Source: JAGHAJ01 sp964559865 [NCBI: uncultured Synergistota bacterium] (lineage in GTDB: Bacteria > Synergistota > JAGHAJ01). From it: a DNA stretch of 64,000 nucleotides. Shown one piece after another: positions 8,436 to 17,837 of this stretch. Positions within the stretch are counted from its first letter, which is position 1; every line of letters begins with the position of its first letter. The notes under the pieces were generated by a model that ran no database searches, had not been told where the DNA came from, and saw only the letters and a list, made by a program, of their open reading frames with translations. A program made the translations under genes and the position numbers. Location of the stretch: assembly GCA_964559865.1 (NCBI GenBank), contig CAZLJD010000015.1, positions 57,179 through 121,178 of the forward strand. The letters are read 5' to 3'.

Positions 8436-9952
8436 TCTATAGTAGACGGAGGCTTCGTGCTCACATCGTACACCACTCTGTTCACACCTTTAACCTCATT
8501 TATTATCCTGTTAGACATCCTTTCAAGCACCTCATACGGGAGCCTCACCCAGTCCGCAGTCATGCCATCCTTACTGTCCACGACCCTCAAAACCACAGCA
8601 TTTTCATAGCTTCTCCTATCACCTTTGACACCAACCGTCTTTACAGGAAGAAGAACGGCAAACGCCTGCCACACCTTATCGTACAAGCCAGCCCGCCTTA
8701 TCTCGTCCTCTACAATCTTATCTGCTTCCTTCAGTATTTCAAGCCTTCGTGCCGTGATCTCACCAACGACCCTTACAGCAAGCCCAGGACCAGGAAATGG
8801 ATGCCTGTTTATTACAAAATCCGGTACTCCAAGCTCTACTGCAACCTTCCTCACTTCGTCTTTAAAAAGGTATCTAAACGGCTCAATTACTTGCAACTTC
8901 ATCTTCTCCGGTAATCCACCTACATTATGGTGACTCTTTATTCGATGAGCTTTGAAACCACCTGCACCACTCTCTATGACATCGGGATATAGCGTCCCCT
9001 GTAAGAGGTACTTTACATCCTTTATCTCACTCGCTACCTCCTCAAACACCTTTATAAACTCTCTTCCTATAACCCTTCTCTTCTCTTCAGGATCAACCAC
9101 CCCAGAAAGTGCCTGCAAAAACCGTAAAGAGGCATCCACATAAACAACATTTAATCCAAGCTCATCCCTCAAAATGCGAAGTACATCTTTCTCCTCGCCC
9201 TTTCTCAAGAGACCATTGTTTACGAATATGGATATTAATCTACCTCCAACAGCCCTGTTAACGAGGACAGCCGCAGTAGCGGAATCCACACCACCACTTA
9301 TTCCACAGACTACCCTCCCGTCAACCAGGGTTTCTCTCAATTCCTTAATCTTCTCTTCCACGAAATCCCTCATGCTCCAGTTCTCTTTCAGCCTACATAT
9401 CCTAAACACGAAATTAGAAAGCACATCCATGCCACGAGGGGTATGAACTACCTCCGGATGAAACTGCAAACCGTAGAACCTCCGTGAAGCATCTTCTATA
9501 GCAGCCACCTTTCCAGCCTTCGTTATACCGGAAACCACAAATCCGGGTGGAACTTCAACAACCTCGTCACCGTGACTCATCCACACCCTGAACTCCGATG
9601 GCATATCGAGGAAGAGCTTGCTCTCATAGACCACATCAAACTCCGTATCTCCAAACTCCTTTTCCCCCACAGCTTCAACCCTTCCTCCCAACATCTGTGC
9701 CATCGCTTGCATCCCGTAGCATATCCCCAGGATGGGTACGCCCATATCAAACACACTTCTATCAGGGAGTAGAGCACCCTCCTCGTAAACACTACCCGGA
9801 CCCCCAGAGAGTACTACTCCTCCAACATCTTCAAGCTCGTCAGCACCCACACTACCCGGATACACCCGACTCTCAACACCTAACTCCCTTATCCTCCTAA
9901 CTATCAACAGGGTGTACTGAGAACCAAAATCCAAAACAGCTATGTGGCTCAA
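8426..9952 (-). CDS. guaA: GMP synthase (glutamine-hydrolysing)
   Basis: A full-length 508-residue enzyme that converts XMP to GMP using ATP and glutamine. The class I amidotransferase triad is visible: Cys78 in GICYGMQAM, and His165 and Glu167 in FHPEV. The ATP pyrophosphatase P-loop is SGGVDS at 219-224, and the dimerisation domain ends in the conserved PPSTIEWE. The start overlaps the rmlD-like gene by 4 bases, so the two are probably co-transcribed, with the thioesterase gene behind them. Confidence 0.97.
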   Translation of the reverse strand: MSHIAVLDFGSQYTLLIVRRIRELGVESRVYPGSVGADELEDVGGVVLSGGPGSVYEEGALLPDRSVFDMGVPILGICYGMQAMAQMLGGRVEAVGEKEFGDTEFDVVYESKLFLDMPSEFRVWMSHGDEVVEVPPGFVVSGITKAGKVAAIEDASRRFYGLQFHPEVVHTPRGMDVLSNFVFRICRLKENWSMRDFVEEKIKELRETLVDGRVVCGISGGVDSATAAVLVNRAVGGRLISIFVNNGLLRKGEEKDVLRILRDELGLNVVYVDASLRFLQALSGVVDPEEKRRVIGREFIKVFEEVASEIKDVKYLLQGTLYPDVIESGAGGFKAHRIKSHHNVGGLPEKMKLQVIEPFRYLFKDEVRKVAVELGVPDFVINRHPFPGPGLAVRVVGEITARRLEILKEADKIVEDEIRRAGLYDKVWQAFAVLLPVKTVGVKGDRRSYENAVVLRVVDSKDGMTADWVRLPYEVLERMSNRIINEVKGVNRVVYDVSTKPPSTIEWE

Positions 9953-10809
9953 ATGTATCCCTTCTCCCTTAGATAATCCTCAAGTGCATCTCTCCAATCT
10001 CTCATGTCAGAAAGTCCCGCCCGCCTCAAATTCTCATTGTCGAGAACGGAGTAAGAGGGCCTCTTTGCCTTTGCTCCAAACTCCTCGCTCGTAATGGGTT
10101 CTATGTCCGCATCCATAGACAACTTACCGAATATCTCCCTTGCAAACTCGTACCACGAACAGCTTCCACCACTCGTTATGTGATACAAACCGTAGCTCCC
10201 CGTCTCCAAAAGCTCCCTAACCTTAACCGCAAGGTCATATGTGTATGTAGGTGTAACAATTTGATCGCTCACTACTCTTATATGTTTACCCGCATTTGCA
10301 AGCTTTATCATGGTTTCAACAAAGTTTCCACCCTTTCCACTACTACCAGCCTTACCGTAAAGCCCACATGTCCTTATGAGGAAAAACTTCCTCGCAATAG
10401 AGCGGACAAAACACTCACCCGCCAGCTTCGATGTTCCATATACCGACAGCGGCATAGGGGCATCCTCTTCCGTATAGGGGGTATCTTTGTCTCCACCAAA
10501 GACATAATCTGTAGAGAAGTGTACAAGGACTGCACCCACTTCGTTACTAACCTTAGCAAGTTCCCTTACTGCCACAGCATTAACCAAAAAACTCTTCTCG
10601 GGGTAGTCTTCACACTCATCTACACGGTGATACGCAGCCGTGTTTATTATAACATCTGGTTTCAAAGATGACATCCTCTCTCTCAGAAGGTTAAAGTCTG
10701 TTATGTCCAACTCCGCATGAGTAAACCCCACCACCTCGTAGTTTTCAAATACTCTAAGTATGTCGTGTGCCAGCTGACCATTCGCTCCTATCAGGGCAAC
10801 CTTCTCCAT
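9949..10809 (-). CDS. rmlD: dTDP-4-dehydrorhamnose reductase family (RmlD-like)
   Basis: A 286-residue short-chain dehydrogenase-type enzyme. It has the nucleotide motif GANGQLAHD at the amino terminus, a STDYVFGG segment, and the catalytic YxxxK as YGTSK near residue 128. In the standard pathway RmlD makes dTDP-L-rhamnose for LPS or exopolysaccharide. The partner genes rmlA, rmlB and rmlC are not in the window, so a related reductase role is possible. The ATG follows GGGAGG. An intrinsic terminator separates it from the upstream AOR gene, and no strong promoter is visible in the short space between. Confidence 0.85.
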   Translation of the reverse strand: MEKVALIGANGQLAHDILRVFENYEVVGFTHAELDITDFNLLRERMSSLKPDVIINTAAYHRVDECEDYPEKSFLVNAVAVRELAKVSNEVGAVLVHFSTDYVFGGDKDTPYTEEDAPMPLSVYGTSKLAGECFVRSIARKFFLIRTCGLYGKAGSSGKGGNFVETMIKLANAGKHIRVVSDQIVTPTYTYDLAVKVRELLETGSYGLYHITSGGSCSWYEFAREIFGKLSMDADIEPITSEEFGAKAKRPSYSVLDNENLRRAGLSDMRDWRDALEDYLREKGYI

Positions 10810-10835
10810 ACTACAACCTCCCTACCAACAAAATA

Positions 10836-10862
10836 AATAAGCCCCCAATGAGGGGGCTTATT
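10836..10862 (-). terminator. Rho-independent terminator after the AOR gene
   Basis: An 11-base perfect stem (AATAAGCCCCC paired with GGGGGCTTATT) with a 5-base loop. On the minus strand it is followed by the T-rich TTATTTTGTT. It lies just after the AOR stop codon and before rmlD. Confidence 0.85.
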
Positions 10863-10872
10863 TGCCCAAAAC

Positions 10873-12762
10873 CTACCATGCTCCTTCACCTATCTCCTCT
10901 GCTATTTCCGGTTCACCAAGCATAAAGAGTTTCGCTTTGGTGGGTATGCTGTTTCTCGACCAGCCTCTCGCCATGTAATACTGGTCCTTCATGTACTCGA
11001 GTTCCTGTGGACTAACAGCGCTACCAGCAGACGGTCCCTTCGGAATCGGTTCATACATAATCCTATAAGGCAGGTAATCATCTTTTCTGTCAAAGCCAGC
11101 CTTAACATTAAACGCCTTAGATACATTGTAAACCCTTTCGCCGACCTCCATTAGCTCTGTTAGACTCATGTCAATGCCCGTAGCTGCCTTCAAGAGCTCA
11201 GGAAACCCTTCCAAGAAGTACATGTGTCGGGAAAACTTGCACATACCCATTATGTCGTACAGCGTCATCAGGTCTTCCAGCGTCTTAACCTCAAAGCCTT
11301 TACCCTCAACACTCAGCCTATCAACGCCTTTAAACTTCCACCACGCACCTGTAAGCTCAAGGCCGTAAACCCCCGCCGTAAGATGGCATGCACCTCTAAC
11401 AGAAACTGCCTCTGCAAGTGCCATACCTTTTATACCACGAATGTCATAAGCAGGAGGCTCCAGACCTTTTATGTGGATAGCGAACTTCTCACTACCCTTG
11501 CCAAGCATCTCAGAGGCTCTTTTTACGCCATCTGCAAGGAGCTTCCCTATCTTACCCTCTCTCCTTGCCATCATTGGAATTACCTTGACAACCGCCTCAC
11601 CATTTCCAAATCTCAAGTCTATACCGTCAGTGTCCTCTTTCGTTAGCAATCCCCTCTCGTACGCTTCCATAGCCCAAGCTATGGTTACACCAGCGGAGAT
11701 CGCATCAAAGCCCATGCGGTCACATAGCTCGTTAGCCTTAATAACAGCCTCTATGTCATCTATGTTCAATACCCCACCAAGAGAGTACAGGACCTCGTAC
11801 TCCACCCCATCTATCTTGGCAGGAGCAAACTTGCCCTCTTTAACTTCAACAACATGGCTACACGGTTTGTTACACGCAGGACAGGGATTTCTACCAACCG
11901 TGTACCTTGGTGCCCAGTAGTATGGGTCTATGTGGGACTTCTCTCCCTCTTTCAGTTTATCAAACACATCCTGGAAATACCCCTGTTGCCAGTTTTTCGT
12001 AGGAAATGTTCCCGGCACCGTGTTCATCCAAGAATAGAACTCCCCACTACCGTAGTTCATGTCGTCTCTCGTTGCAGGGTGGTCTTTTATGACCTTCGCC
12101 CAGTAAAGGATAAGCTCTCTCATCTTTTCAGGGTCGTGAATATCTATCTTACCAGAACCCTTAACCACGATGGCTTTCAACTTCTTCGAGCCCCAAACGG
12201 CTCCCTCTCCACCTCTTGCAGCCTGTCTTCCATCCATCTCAACCCCAGATATGAAGGACAGGTTCTCACCAGCAGGCCCTATGGTAGCAGTAGAGAAATT
12301 GCTACCGTGCCTCTGTTTCAACACTTCCGCTGTTTCCAGAGCATCCTTTCCCCACAAATCGGACGCATCTCTTATCTCCACCTTGTCGTTTTCGATGTAG
12401 ATGTAAACCGGTTTGTCCGACATCCCTTCCGCAATCAACACTTCGTAACCTGCCTTCCTCATCTCAACGCCGAGCTTAGCACCAACTATGGCCCTTCCAT
12501 AACCACCCGTTAGAGGAGACTTAAAGCATGTAGCAGTCTTAGATGCCGTTCCTATACCAGTTCCCTGCAGCAGCCCGGGAGCTATTATGACCTTGTTCTT
12601 CTCTCCCAGAGGGTCACAATCTGCAGGCACTTCGTTATAGAGGTAACGAGTTGTAAAGCCTAATCCTCCCAAGTACTTTCTCTTGTACTCCTGTGGCAAC
12701 TCTTCAAGAGATACATTTCCCGTGGTGAGATTCACCCTTAACACTCTGCCGTAGAATCCCAT
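10873..12762 (-). CDS. aor: Aldehyde:ferredoxin oxidoreductase family (tungsten/molybdenum pterin) enzyme
   Basis: About 629 residues. Members of this family oxidise aldehydes to acids with ferredoxin, or run the reverse reaction, using a bis-pterin tungsten or molybdenum centre and one [4Fe-4S] cluster. The amino-terminal pterin-binding domain is recognisable (RVNLTTGNVSLEE, KYLGGLGF, then KTATCFKSPLTGGYGRA). The cluster motif is CPACNKPC at about 294-301, and the fourth ligand region is NELCDRMGFDAISAG. The ATG at 12762 follows GGAGGTGA; a longer frame upstream would run through a palindrome and is rejected. It lies close to the sulfhydrogenase operon, which suggests shared electron metabolism. 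The actual aldehyde (formaldehyde, acetaldehyde, glyceraldehyde-3-phosphate or other) cannot be told. Confidence 0.92.
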   Translation of the reverse strand: MGFYGRVLRVNLTTGNVSLEELPQEYKRKYLGGLGFTTRYLYNEVPADCDPLGEKNKVIIAPGLLQGTGIGTASKTATCFKSPLTGGYGRAIVGAKLGVEMRKAGYEVLIAEGMSDKPVYIYIENDKVEIRDASDLWGKDALETAEVLKQRHGSNFSTATIGPAGENLSFISGVEMDGRQAARGGEGAVWGSKKLKAIVVKGSGKIDIHDPEKMRELILYWAKVIKDHPATRDDMNYGSGEFYSWMNTVPGTFPTKNWQQGYFQDVFDKLKEGEKSHIDPYYWAPRYTVGRNPCPACNKPCSHVVEVKEGKFAPAKIDGVEYEVLYSLGGVLNIDDIEAVIKANELCDRMGFDAISAGVTIAWAMEAYERGLLTKEDTDGIDLRFGNGEAVVKVIPMMARREGKIGKLLADGVKRASEMLGKGSEKFAIHIKGLEPPAYDIRGIKGMALAEAVSVRGACHLTAGVYGLELTGAWWKFKGVDRLSVEGKGFEVKTLEDLMTLYDIMGMCKFSRHMYFLEGFPELLKAATGIDMSLTELMEVGERVYNVSKAFNVKAGFDRKDDYLPYRIMYEPIPKGPSAGSAVSPQELEYMKDQYYMARGWSRNSIPTKAKLFMLGEPEIAEEIGEGAW

Positions 12763-12796
12763 CCTTTCACCTCCAAGGTTTTTATTAAACACAAAG

Positions 12797-12826
12797 TTAT
12801 CCCCGGGCTTGAAAGCCCGGGGATAA
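12797..12826 (-). terminator. Perfect 30-base palindrome between the solute-binding protein and AOR genes
   Basis: Two 14-base arms (TTATCCCCGGGCTT and its complement) around a 2-base centre, 13 bases after the stop codon of the upstream gene. As RNA it would fold into a 12-base stem with a 6-base loop, followed by a moderately T-rich stretch (CTTTGTGTTTAATAAA). A terminator or 3' stabiliser for the solute-binding protein mRNA is likeliest. A dimeric protein-binding site for control of the AOR gene is possible. Confidence 0.55.
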
Positions 12827-12838
12827 TAAACACACAAC

Positions 12839-14368
12839 CTACTTGCTCAACAAGTAGTATCTGAATATCTGTGTTGGTTCAAGCGTAACGCCTTTGACCC
12901 CTTTCTTGGCAACGCAGAACTGTTTACCCTGCCAGAGGTCAATGTAAGGAACTTCCTGACCAAGTATATCCTGTACCTCTTCGTAGAGTTTCGTCCTCTC
13001 TGCCTTGTTGGTTATGCTCCTTGCCTTGAGGAGGAGCTCGTCAACCTTCTTGTTGGCGTAGAACGAACCCATAGATGGACTTGCAGACGATGCAAGGAAT
13101 GGCCATGTGTAGTCATCTGGGTCTATGTAGTCCGGGAACCACCCAAGCAGGAACATTCCCATCGTACCCTTCTCAAAATAGTCAACATAAGTAGCCCACT
13201 CTGCATACTTAATGTTTACCTTCACCATGCCGCTTGCCTCAAACTGGCTCTTCAGGACCTGAGCAACATCTGCCTCGGTAGAGCCGTAGTGGGAAGGTGT
13301 GTACCAGAGCGTTATCTTCAAAGGTTTGCTGGTAGAGTAGCCAAGGGATTTCAGTATCTTCTTTGCCTCTGTAGGATTGTACTTCGGCATGACATCCTTG
13401 TGACTCCACATCCCCATGGGTATAAGACTGTAAAGAGGTCTCGTCATACCAGCAAAGACTTTGTCAACTATCTGCTTTCTATTTACCAGTAACGCCAGAG
13501 CCCTCCTCACCTTTACATTACCGAATGGTTTTATCTTCACATTGAAGACTATGTGTCTGATGACAGGGCTCTCACCCTCGTAAACTACGAACTTGCTATT
13601 CTTCTTCAATGCCTTGATATCCAAAGGGTTCAAGCTCCTGTAAGCTACATCTATTTCTCCCTGCTCAAGCGCAAGCCTCAGTGTCCTTGCGTCCTGATAG
13701 AACTTAACAGCAACCACCTTGCTCTTAGGTTTTGGTCCAAAGTACTTAGGATTTGCCTCAAGGACTATATATTGGTCCCTCTTCCACTCCCTAATCTTGT
13801 ATGGACCTATGGCAGGAGGTGCCTTTATGTAAAACTTGTTTGCAGGGAACACCTTTGGATCAACAGGGAAGGCAACCGTGTAGGCAAGAACGGATAAAAA
13901 CGGTGCATACGGATGTTTCAGATAAACTCTAAATGTGTACTTGTTTACGACCTCAGTCTTCGCAACTACATCAGAAAGCAGGAAAGAAGGATCTCCTTTG
14001 AGCTTTATCACCCTGTCAAAGGAATACTTCATAACAGAGGCATCAAAGGGATGTCCATTCGAGAACACCACGCCCTTACGGAGATAGAAGGTGTAAACCT
14101 TTCCGTCCTTGCTTATCTTCCAGCTCTTCGCAAGAACGGGCTCAATCTCCGCACTTCCGACCTTGTTCATAACGAGGCCACAGCTGATGTTGTCAAGTAT
14201 GTTACTGGAAAGGTAGTCGTACTGCTTTGCTGGATCCAGAGATGTAATCTTATCTGTAGTTCCTATTATGAGCATGCCCTTCCTGGAAGCAAACGCCTGA
14301 CCGCTAACGAGAAGGACACCCACCAATGAAAGCACCAGGAAAACCGACAACCACTTCCTACTTCTCAT
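12839..14368 (-). CDS. Family 5 extracellular solute-binding protein (peptide/nickel/opine ABC transporter type)
   Basis: 509 residues with a signal peptide (about 1-28: basic start, hydrophobic core, AFA cleavage region). The mature part follows the family 5 pattern: ITSLDPAKQYDYLSSNI near the amino terminus, VYTFYLRKGVVFSNGHPFDA, VRRALALLVNR, and a carboxy-terminal EVQDILGQEVPYIDLW. These periplasmic proteins deliver oligopeptides, nickel or other solutes to an inner-membrane ABC transporter. No permease or ATPase gene is next to it. No lipobox cysteine is seen, so it should be free in the periplasm. Its closeness to a NiFe hydrogenase makes nickel an attractive substrate, but that is inference only. 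The ATG follows AAGGAGGGAG. Confidence 0.9.
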   Translation of the reverse strand: MRSRKWLSVFLVLSLVGVLLVSGQAFASRKGMLIIGTTDKITSLDPAKQYDYLSSNILDNISCGLVMNKVGSAEIEPVLAKSWKISKDGKVYTFYLRKGVVFSNGHPFDASVMKYSFDRVIKLKGDPSFLLSDVVAKTEVVNKYTFRVYLKHPYAPFLSVLAYTVAFPVDPKVFPANKFYIKAPPAIGPYKIREWKRDQYIVLEANPKYFGPKPKSKVVAVKFYQDARTLRLALEQGEIDVAYRSLNPLDIKALKKNSKFVVYEGESPVIRHIVFNVKIKPFGNVKVRRALALLVNRKQIVDKVFAGMTRPLYSLIPMGMWSHKDVMPKYNPTEAKKILKSLGYSTSKPLKITLWYTPSHYGSTEADVAQVLKSQFEASGMVKVNIKYAEWATYVDYFEKGTMGMFLLGWFPDYIDPDDYTWPFLASSASPSMGSFYANKKVDELLLKARSITNKAERTKLYEEVQDILGQEVPYIDLWQGKQFCVAKKGVKGVTLEPTQIFRYYLLSK

Positions 14369-14402
14369 TCACACTCCCTCCTTTTTGATTATTGTTTTCT
14401 AT

Positions 14403-14411
14403 ATTTTAGCA
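14403..14411 (-). promoter_or_regulatory. Possible extended -10 for the solute-binding protein gene
   Basis: On the minus strand TGCTAAAAT ends at 14403. No good -35 is seen. It lies about 35 bases before the start codon, in the 89-base gap behind the hydrogenase protease gene. Confidence 0.35.
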
Positions 14412-14457
14412 CAAACTCAGGCGAAAGAAAAGAAGATGGTAAACAATATTTTCTCCC

Positions 14458-14949
14458 TTAGAAGAGAGATCTACATCTTATAAATCCCTCTTCAAAATCT
14501 TTCAGGATATCTTCTGCAGACTGCATCACCGGATCCGAAATGCCAATCCCATAACTCACATCCACAGGTTGCACCCCTACAACCAAAACTTCACATCTAC
14601 CAACTTCTTTTCCTACAAAGACCAAAAGCGGCAATATAGGAAGTCTGTGGGTAGTAAAGGAGATTCTCACTTCAGGTTCTTCCGGACGAAAACAAACCAC
14701 ATCTCCCCCTTTTCCACGAAAGTCCACACAGTCAAAGGCTACCAGCAGAGAAGGTTTTTCCTCTATTACAGATTCGATGTAGTCCTCCACTCTCTCACGA
14801 ACCACCATAGGAACAATTCTATCAGTCCGCGCAATGCTGTTGACGATAAAAACGCCAACAGCATCATCTTTTCTTAGCTCATTACCTATACCTAACACCA
14901 CTACCTTCTCGTAATCCCGAAGCCTAACAACAAAATCTCTTTCAGACAA
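14458..14949 (-). CDS. NiFe hydrogenase maturation endopeptidase (HycI/HybD family)
   Basis: 163 residues. It has the family start VVLGIGNELRKDDAVGVF with the metal-binding acidic residue, a DCVDF aspartate in the middle and a THRLP histidine further on. These proteases recognise nickel in the large subunit and remove its short carboxy-terminal tail. The natural target is the large subunit encoded directly upstream, whose 3' end this gene overlaps by 8 bases. It is the last gene of the hydrogenase operon. Confidence 0.9.
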   Translation of the reverse strand: MSERDFVVRLRDYEKVVVLGIGNELRKDDAVGVFIVNSIARTDRIVPMVVRERVEDYIESVIEEKPSLLVAFDCVDFRGKGGDVVCFRPEEPEVRISFTTHRLPILPLLVFVGKEVGRCEVLVVGVQPVDVSYGIGISDPVMQSAEDILKDFEEGFIRCRSLF

Positions 14950-16240
14950 TTTTCACATCCACCATGTGAGCCGAGCAAGAAATACAGGGGTCGTATGCCC
15001 TAACGAGCATCTCCAATAGATGCTGAATCTCCTCTTCAGATCTATCCATTATCTTGGGGACCAACTCTTTCATGTCAAGCTCTATGTTCTCAAGATTCTG
15101 AGCCGTCGGTATAACGAGATTCACATAAACAAGCCTACCTTCAGCATCGTACTCGTATTCATGGAACAGAATGCCACGAGGGACTTCCACTACACCAACT
15201 CCTCTGCCAGCCTTAACATCAAATTCCACCCTGATGGGCTCTTCAACCCCCTGGTCGAGCAGACAGTCTATTATGTTTATGGAATCCTCCAAGGAGTGAG
15301 CGATCTCCACAAGCTGTGCAACTGTGTTCATAAATGGATTAAAGTTTGGAACAGTAAACTTACAAATGTCTGCTATCCTCCGTGCAAACGGAGAAAGGTT
15401 ACCAAAGCTAAGGTTGCACCTTGCAAGTGCTCCAACCATGTAAGAGTCCATCGACGCCCTTGCATGCTTTGCCGTGGAGTGTGGTACCACAAACTCCTTA
15501 ATGAGTGCCTTATAATCACTGTCATCTACACTTTTACCGGTAGAGGATGTTATTCTGCCATCGTAAATGGCATATTCGTCTTCCTTCCTCAGGGCAATAA
15601 ACTCAGTCTTCCTCTCAAACTCAGGTATTTTAACCTTAGAGAGTAACCTGGCAGTAGTCTCGATATCCGGCATGGCATCGTACAAACGCCTCTTCATATC
15701 ATACATTTCGTCCTTAGAAGGCACCATTGTCACACCACCGGGGACATTTCTTATGGGATGAGTGGTTCTCCCAGCAAACATATCAGAAAGATCGTTAGCC
15801 AACCTCTTGACCTTCAAAGCTATCTTCACTACTTCTGGATTACTGTCCATGAGGGGAAACACGCTCGGTGCACCAAGAAAATCCGGAAAAGCAAGAAAAT
15901 ACACATGCAACGCATGGCTCTGCATGTTTTCTCCGTGCATCATCAGTTTCCTCAAAAGTTTTGTCTGCTCACTCACCTCTACCCCAAACGCTGCCTCAGT
16001 CGCCTTAACAGAGGCATTACTGTGCCCTATAGAACATATCCCACACACACGAGACACTACATAAGCCACATCCTTGTAGTTCGTACCTCTCATAAACGCT
16101 TCGAAAAACCTCGGAGCCTCCGTTATCTCAAGTCGCAACTCCTTTATCGTGCGGTCAGAGGCACTCAAAACTATGTTGGCGTGCCCCTCTACCCTCGTAA
16201 GGTAGTGAACCTCAAAGTCAATCTTCCTCAACCCCCTCAC
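14942..16240 (-). CDS. hydA: NiFe hydrogenase large subunit (group 3b sulfhydrogenase alpha type)
   Basis: 432 residues carrying the NiFe active site. The amino-terminal CxxC is Cys66/Cys69 in RVCGICSIGHSN. The carboxy-terminal pair is Cys419/Cys422 in DPCISCSAH, with cleavage expected after His425 to release a 7-residue tail. Together with the neighbouring delta, gamma and beta subunits it should form a cytosolic complex that couples H2 to NAD(P)H and in some species reduces sulfur or polysulfide. The GTG at 16240 overlaps the small-subunit stop by 4 bases; a TTG three codons later is an alternative start. Confidence 0.95.
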   Translation of the reverse strand: MRGLRKIDFEVHYLTRVEGHANIVLSASDRTIKELRLEITEAPRFFEAFMRGTNYKDVAYVVSRVCGICSIGHSNASVKATEAAFGVEVSEQTKLLRKLMMHGENMQSHALHVYFLAFPDFLGAPSVFPLMDSNPEVVKIALKVKRLANDLSDMFAGRTTHPIRNVPGGVTMVPSKDEMYDMKRRLYDAMPDIETTARLLSKVKIPEFERKTEFIALRKEDEYAIYDGRITSSTGKSVDDSDYKALIKEFVVPHSTAKHARASMDSYMVGALARCNLSFGNLSPFARRIADICKFTVPNFNPFMNTVAQLVEIAHSLEDSINIIDCLLDQGVEEPIRVEFDVKAGRGVGVVEVPRGILFHEYEYDAEGRLVYVNLVIPTAQNLENIELDMKELVPKIMDRSEEEIQHLLEMLVRAYDPCISCSAHMVDVKIV

Positions 16241-17019
16241 CCCCTCTGAAGCAAACCTACCTCGACCTCTTTAAGACTCCAGGAGTTAAACAACTCCAGC
16301 TTCTTACTAATGTCAGACCACTTCAACCCGTACTCGTGCATTATCTCCCTCATTCTGTCCAAATTCGAATCCTTTATAACACCTCTACAGCCATTACAAA
16401 CAAATCCGTTCGAAGGACACCTCGCCTTGCATCCCCCCCTTATAATCGGTCCCAGGCAGACCTCCCCAAGGTCATACATGCAGACATTTTCCCTTATCTG
16501 GCACTCCAGACACACGGGGTACGAAGCCTTGTGTGGCTTTTTACCAGCCAGTAAGCTCTCAAGCACCGTGAGAAACTCGTCCCTATCTATCGGACACCCT
16601 TCTACCTCATAATCTACCCCTACAACCTCGCTGACGGGCACCACACGGTCAAACACATCAAAGTAGTCAGCCTTATCACCGTAAACCGTCTTCCTAACAT
16701 CGTTCACATTAAGCACATTCCTGTTAGCGTTAACACATCCATCTACAGCACAAGCCCCAAGCGCAACCAGTATCTCAGCTTTTTCCCTTATCTCCTTTAT
16801 TCTTGGGATGTCTGAAGGTCTGGTAATGCTCCCTTCAACAAAAGCAACGACATAGTTATCCATTCGTTCACTCATCGCCTCTCTGAAATTAACTATCTCA
16901 ACATGCTGAAGGATCTCGGCCAATTCGTTTTCCAGATTCAAAACCTGTAATTGACATCCCTCACACGAAGCAAAGTCAAAGAAACCTACCCTAACTCTCC
17001 TCTCCGTCTCTCTGCCCAT
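16237..17019 (-). CDS. hydD: NiFe hydrogenase small subunit (sulfhydrogenase delta type)
   Basis: About 260 residues. The amino-terminal CEGCQLQ motif supplies ligands of the proximal iron-sulfur cluster. Further cysteines follow in GACAVDGCVN, EGCPID and CLECQIRENVC, and in a carboxy-terminal group (GGCKARCPSNGFVCNGCRG), giving enough ligands for about three clusters. It carries electrons between the NiFe site and the gamma and beta subunits. No twin-arginine signal is present, which fits a cytosolic enzyme. The ATG at 17019 follows AAAGGAGG and overlaps the stop of the gamma gene by one base. Confidence 0.93.
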   Translation of the reverse strand: MGRETERRVRVGFFDFASCEGCQLQVLNLENELAEILQHVEIVNFREAMSERMDNYVVAFVEGSITRPSDIPRIKEIREKAEILVALGACAVDGCVNANRNVLNVNDVRKTVYGDKADYFDVFDRVVPVSEVVGVDYEVEGCPIDRDEFLTVLESLLAGKKPHKASYPVCLECQIRENVCMYDLGEVCLGPIIRGGCKARCPSNGFVCNGCRGVIKDSNLDRMREIMHEYGLKWSDISKKLELFNSWSLKEVEVGLLQRG

Positions 17020-17837
17020 CACAAAGCCTCCTTTATACACTTGAGTTTGGCGTAGGTAAACACAGGCCCATCAATGCACACATGATACGAACCCATAGCA
17101 CAATGACCACACTTACCCACACCACACTTCATATTCCTCTCCAGTGACAAATACATTGTATCTTCACCTACACCTGCAGATACAAGCTTCTCAACAACAA
17201 ACCTGTACATAACGGGTGGACCACAGATCACAGCACAGGTATGCTCAGGTTCAATATCTATCCTATCAAAAAGGACAGTGATCACCCCAACATTACCAGT
17301 CCAGTCTTCTGACGCATTGTCAACAGTAATTTCCAACCTCACTCCGTTTTCCAGCCAGTAGTCGTACTCATCGGTAAATAACAACTCCTGCGGAGACTTG
17401 GCACCATGCAGCACGGTCATCCCCATGTACTTATCTTTATTTCTGATGTAGTAGTATATAACAGACCTCAACGGTACAAGCCCTATTCCTCCTCCAATCA
17501 CCAAGATGCGTTTGCCCTCCATCTCATCCATCGGGAAGCCGTGTCCGAAAGGTCCCCTCAACCCTATAAAATCTCCCACATCCAAAGTATGCAAAATACC
17601 AGTTAGCGAACCAACTTTCCGCACAACCATCTCTATGGTGTCACTCCCATCAGGTGCTGAAGATATAGATATAGGACATTCTCCAGCTCCAAAAACCGAC
17701 ACTTGAACGAACTGTCCCGGATGATAGTCAAAACTGTCAAATCCAGAAACATCGACCCTAAAAAACTTTTCATACTCGGTTAGCTTCCTCACCTCAAGGA
17801 TTCTTGCCCTAACAGGCAGATACAGAGCTGTGGTCAT
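17019..17837 (-). CDS. hydG: Sulfhydrogenase gamma subunit, FAD/NAD(P)-binding reductase
   Basis: 272 residues of the ferredoxin-NADP reductase superfamily. It has an FAD-binding barrel with a GQFVQVSV segment, a nucleotide-binding half with GGGIGLVPLRS, and a carboxy-terminal [2Fe-2S] cysteine group (NMKCGVGKCGHCAMG then a distal Cys). It passes electrons from the hydrogenase clusters to NAD(P). The start overlaps the beta-subunit gene by 29 bases. The gene order beta-gamma-delta-alpha matches archaeal sulfhydrogenases. Confidence 0.92.
   Translation of the reverse strand: MTTALYLPVRARILEVRKLTEYEKFFRVDVSGFDSFDYHPGQFVQVSVFGAGECPISISSAPDGSDTIEMVVRKVGSLTGILHTLDVGDFIGLRGPFGHGFPMDEMEGKRILVIGGGIGLVPLRSVIYYYIRNKDKYMGMTVLHGAKSPQELLFTDEYDYWLENGVRLEITVDNASEDWTGNVGVITVLFDRIDIEPEHTCAVICGPPVMYRFVVEKLVSAGVGEDTMYLSLERNMKCGVGKCGHCAMGSYHVCIDGPVFTYAKLKCIKEAL

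Noticed and set aside
12763-12837. A 25-residue extension of the AOR protein
   Set aside because: It would be translated through the 30-base palindrome, and a strong ribosome site precedes the ATG at 12762.
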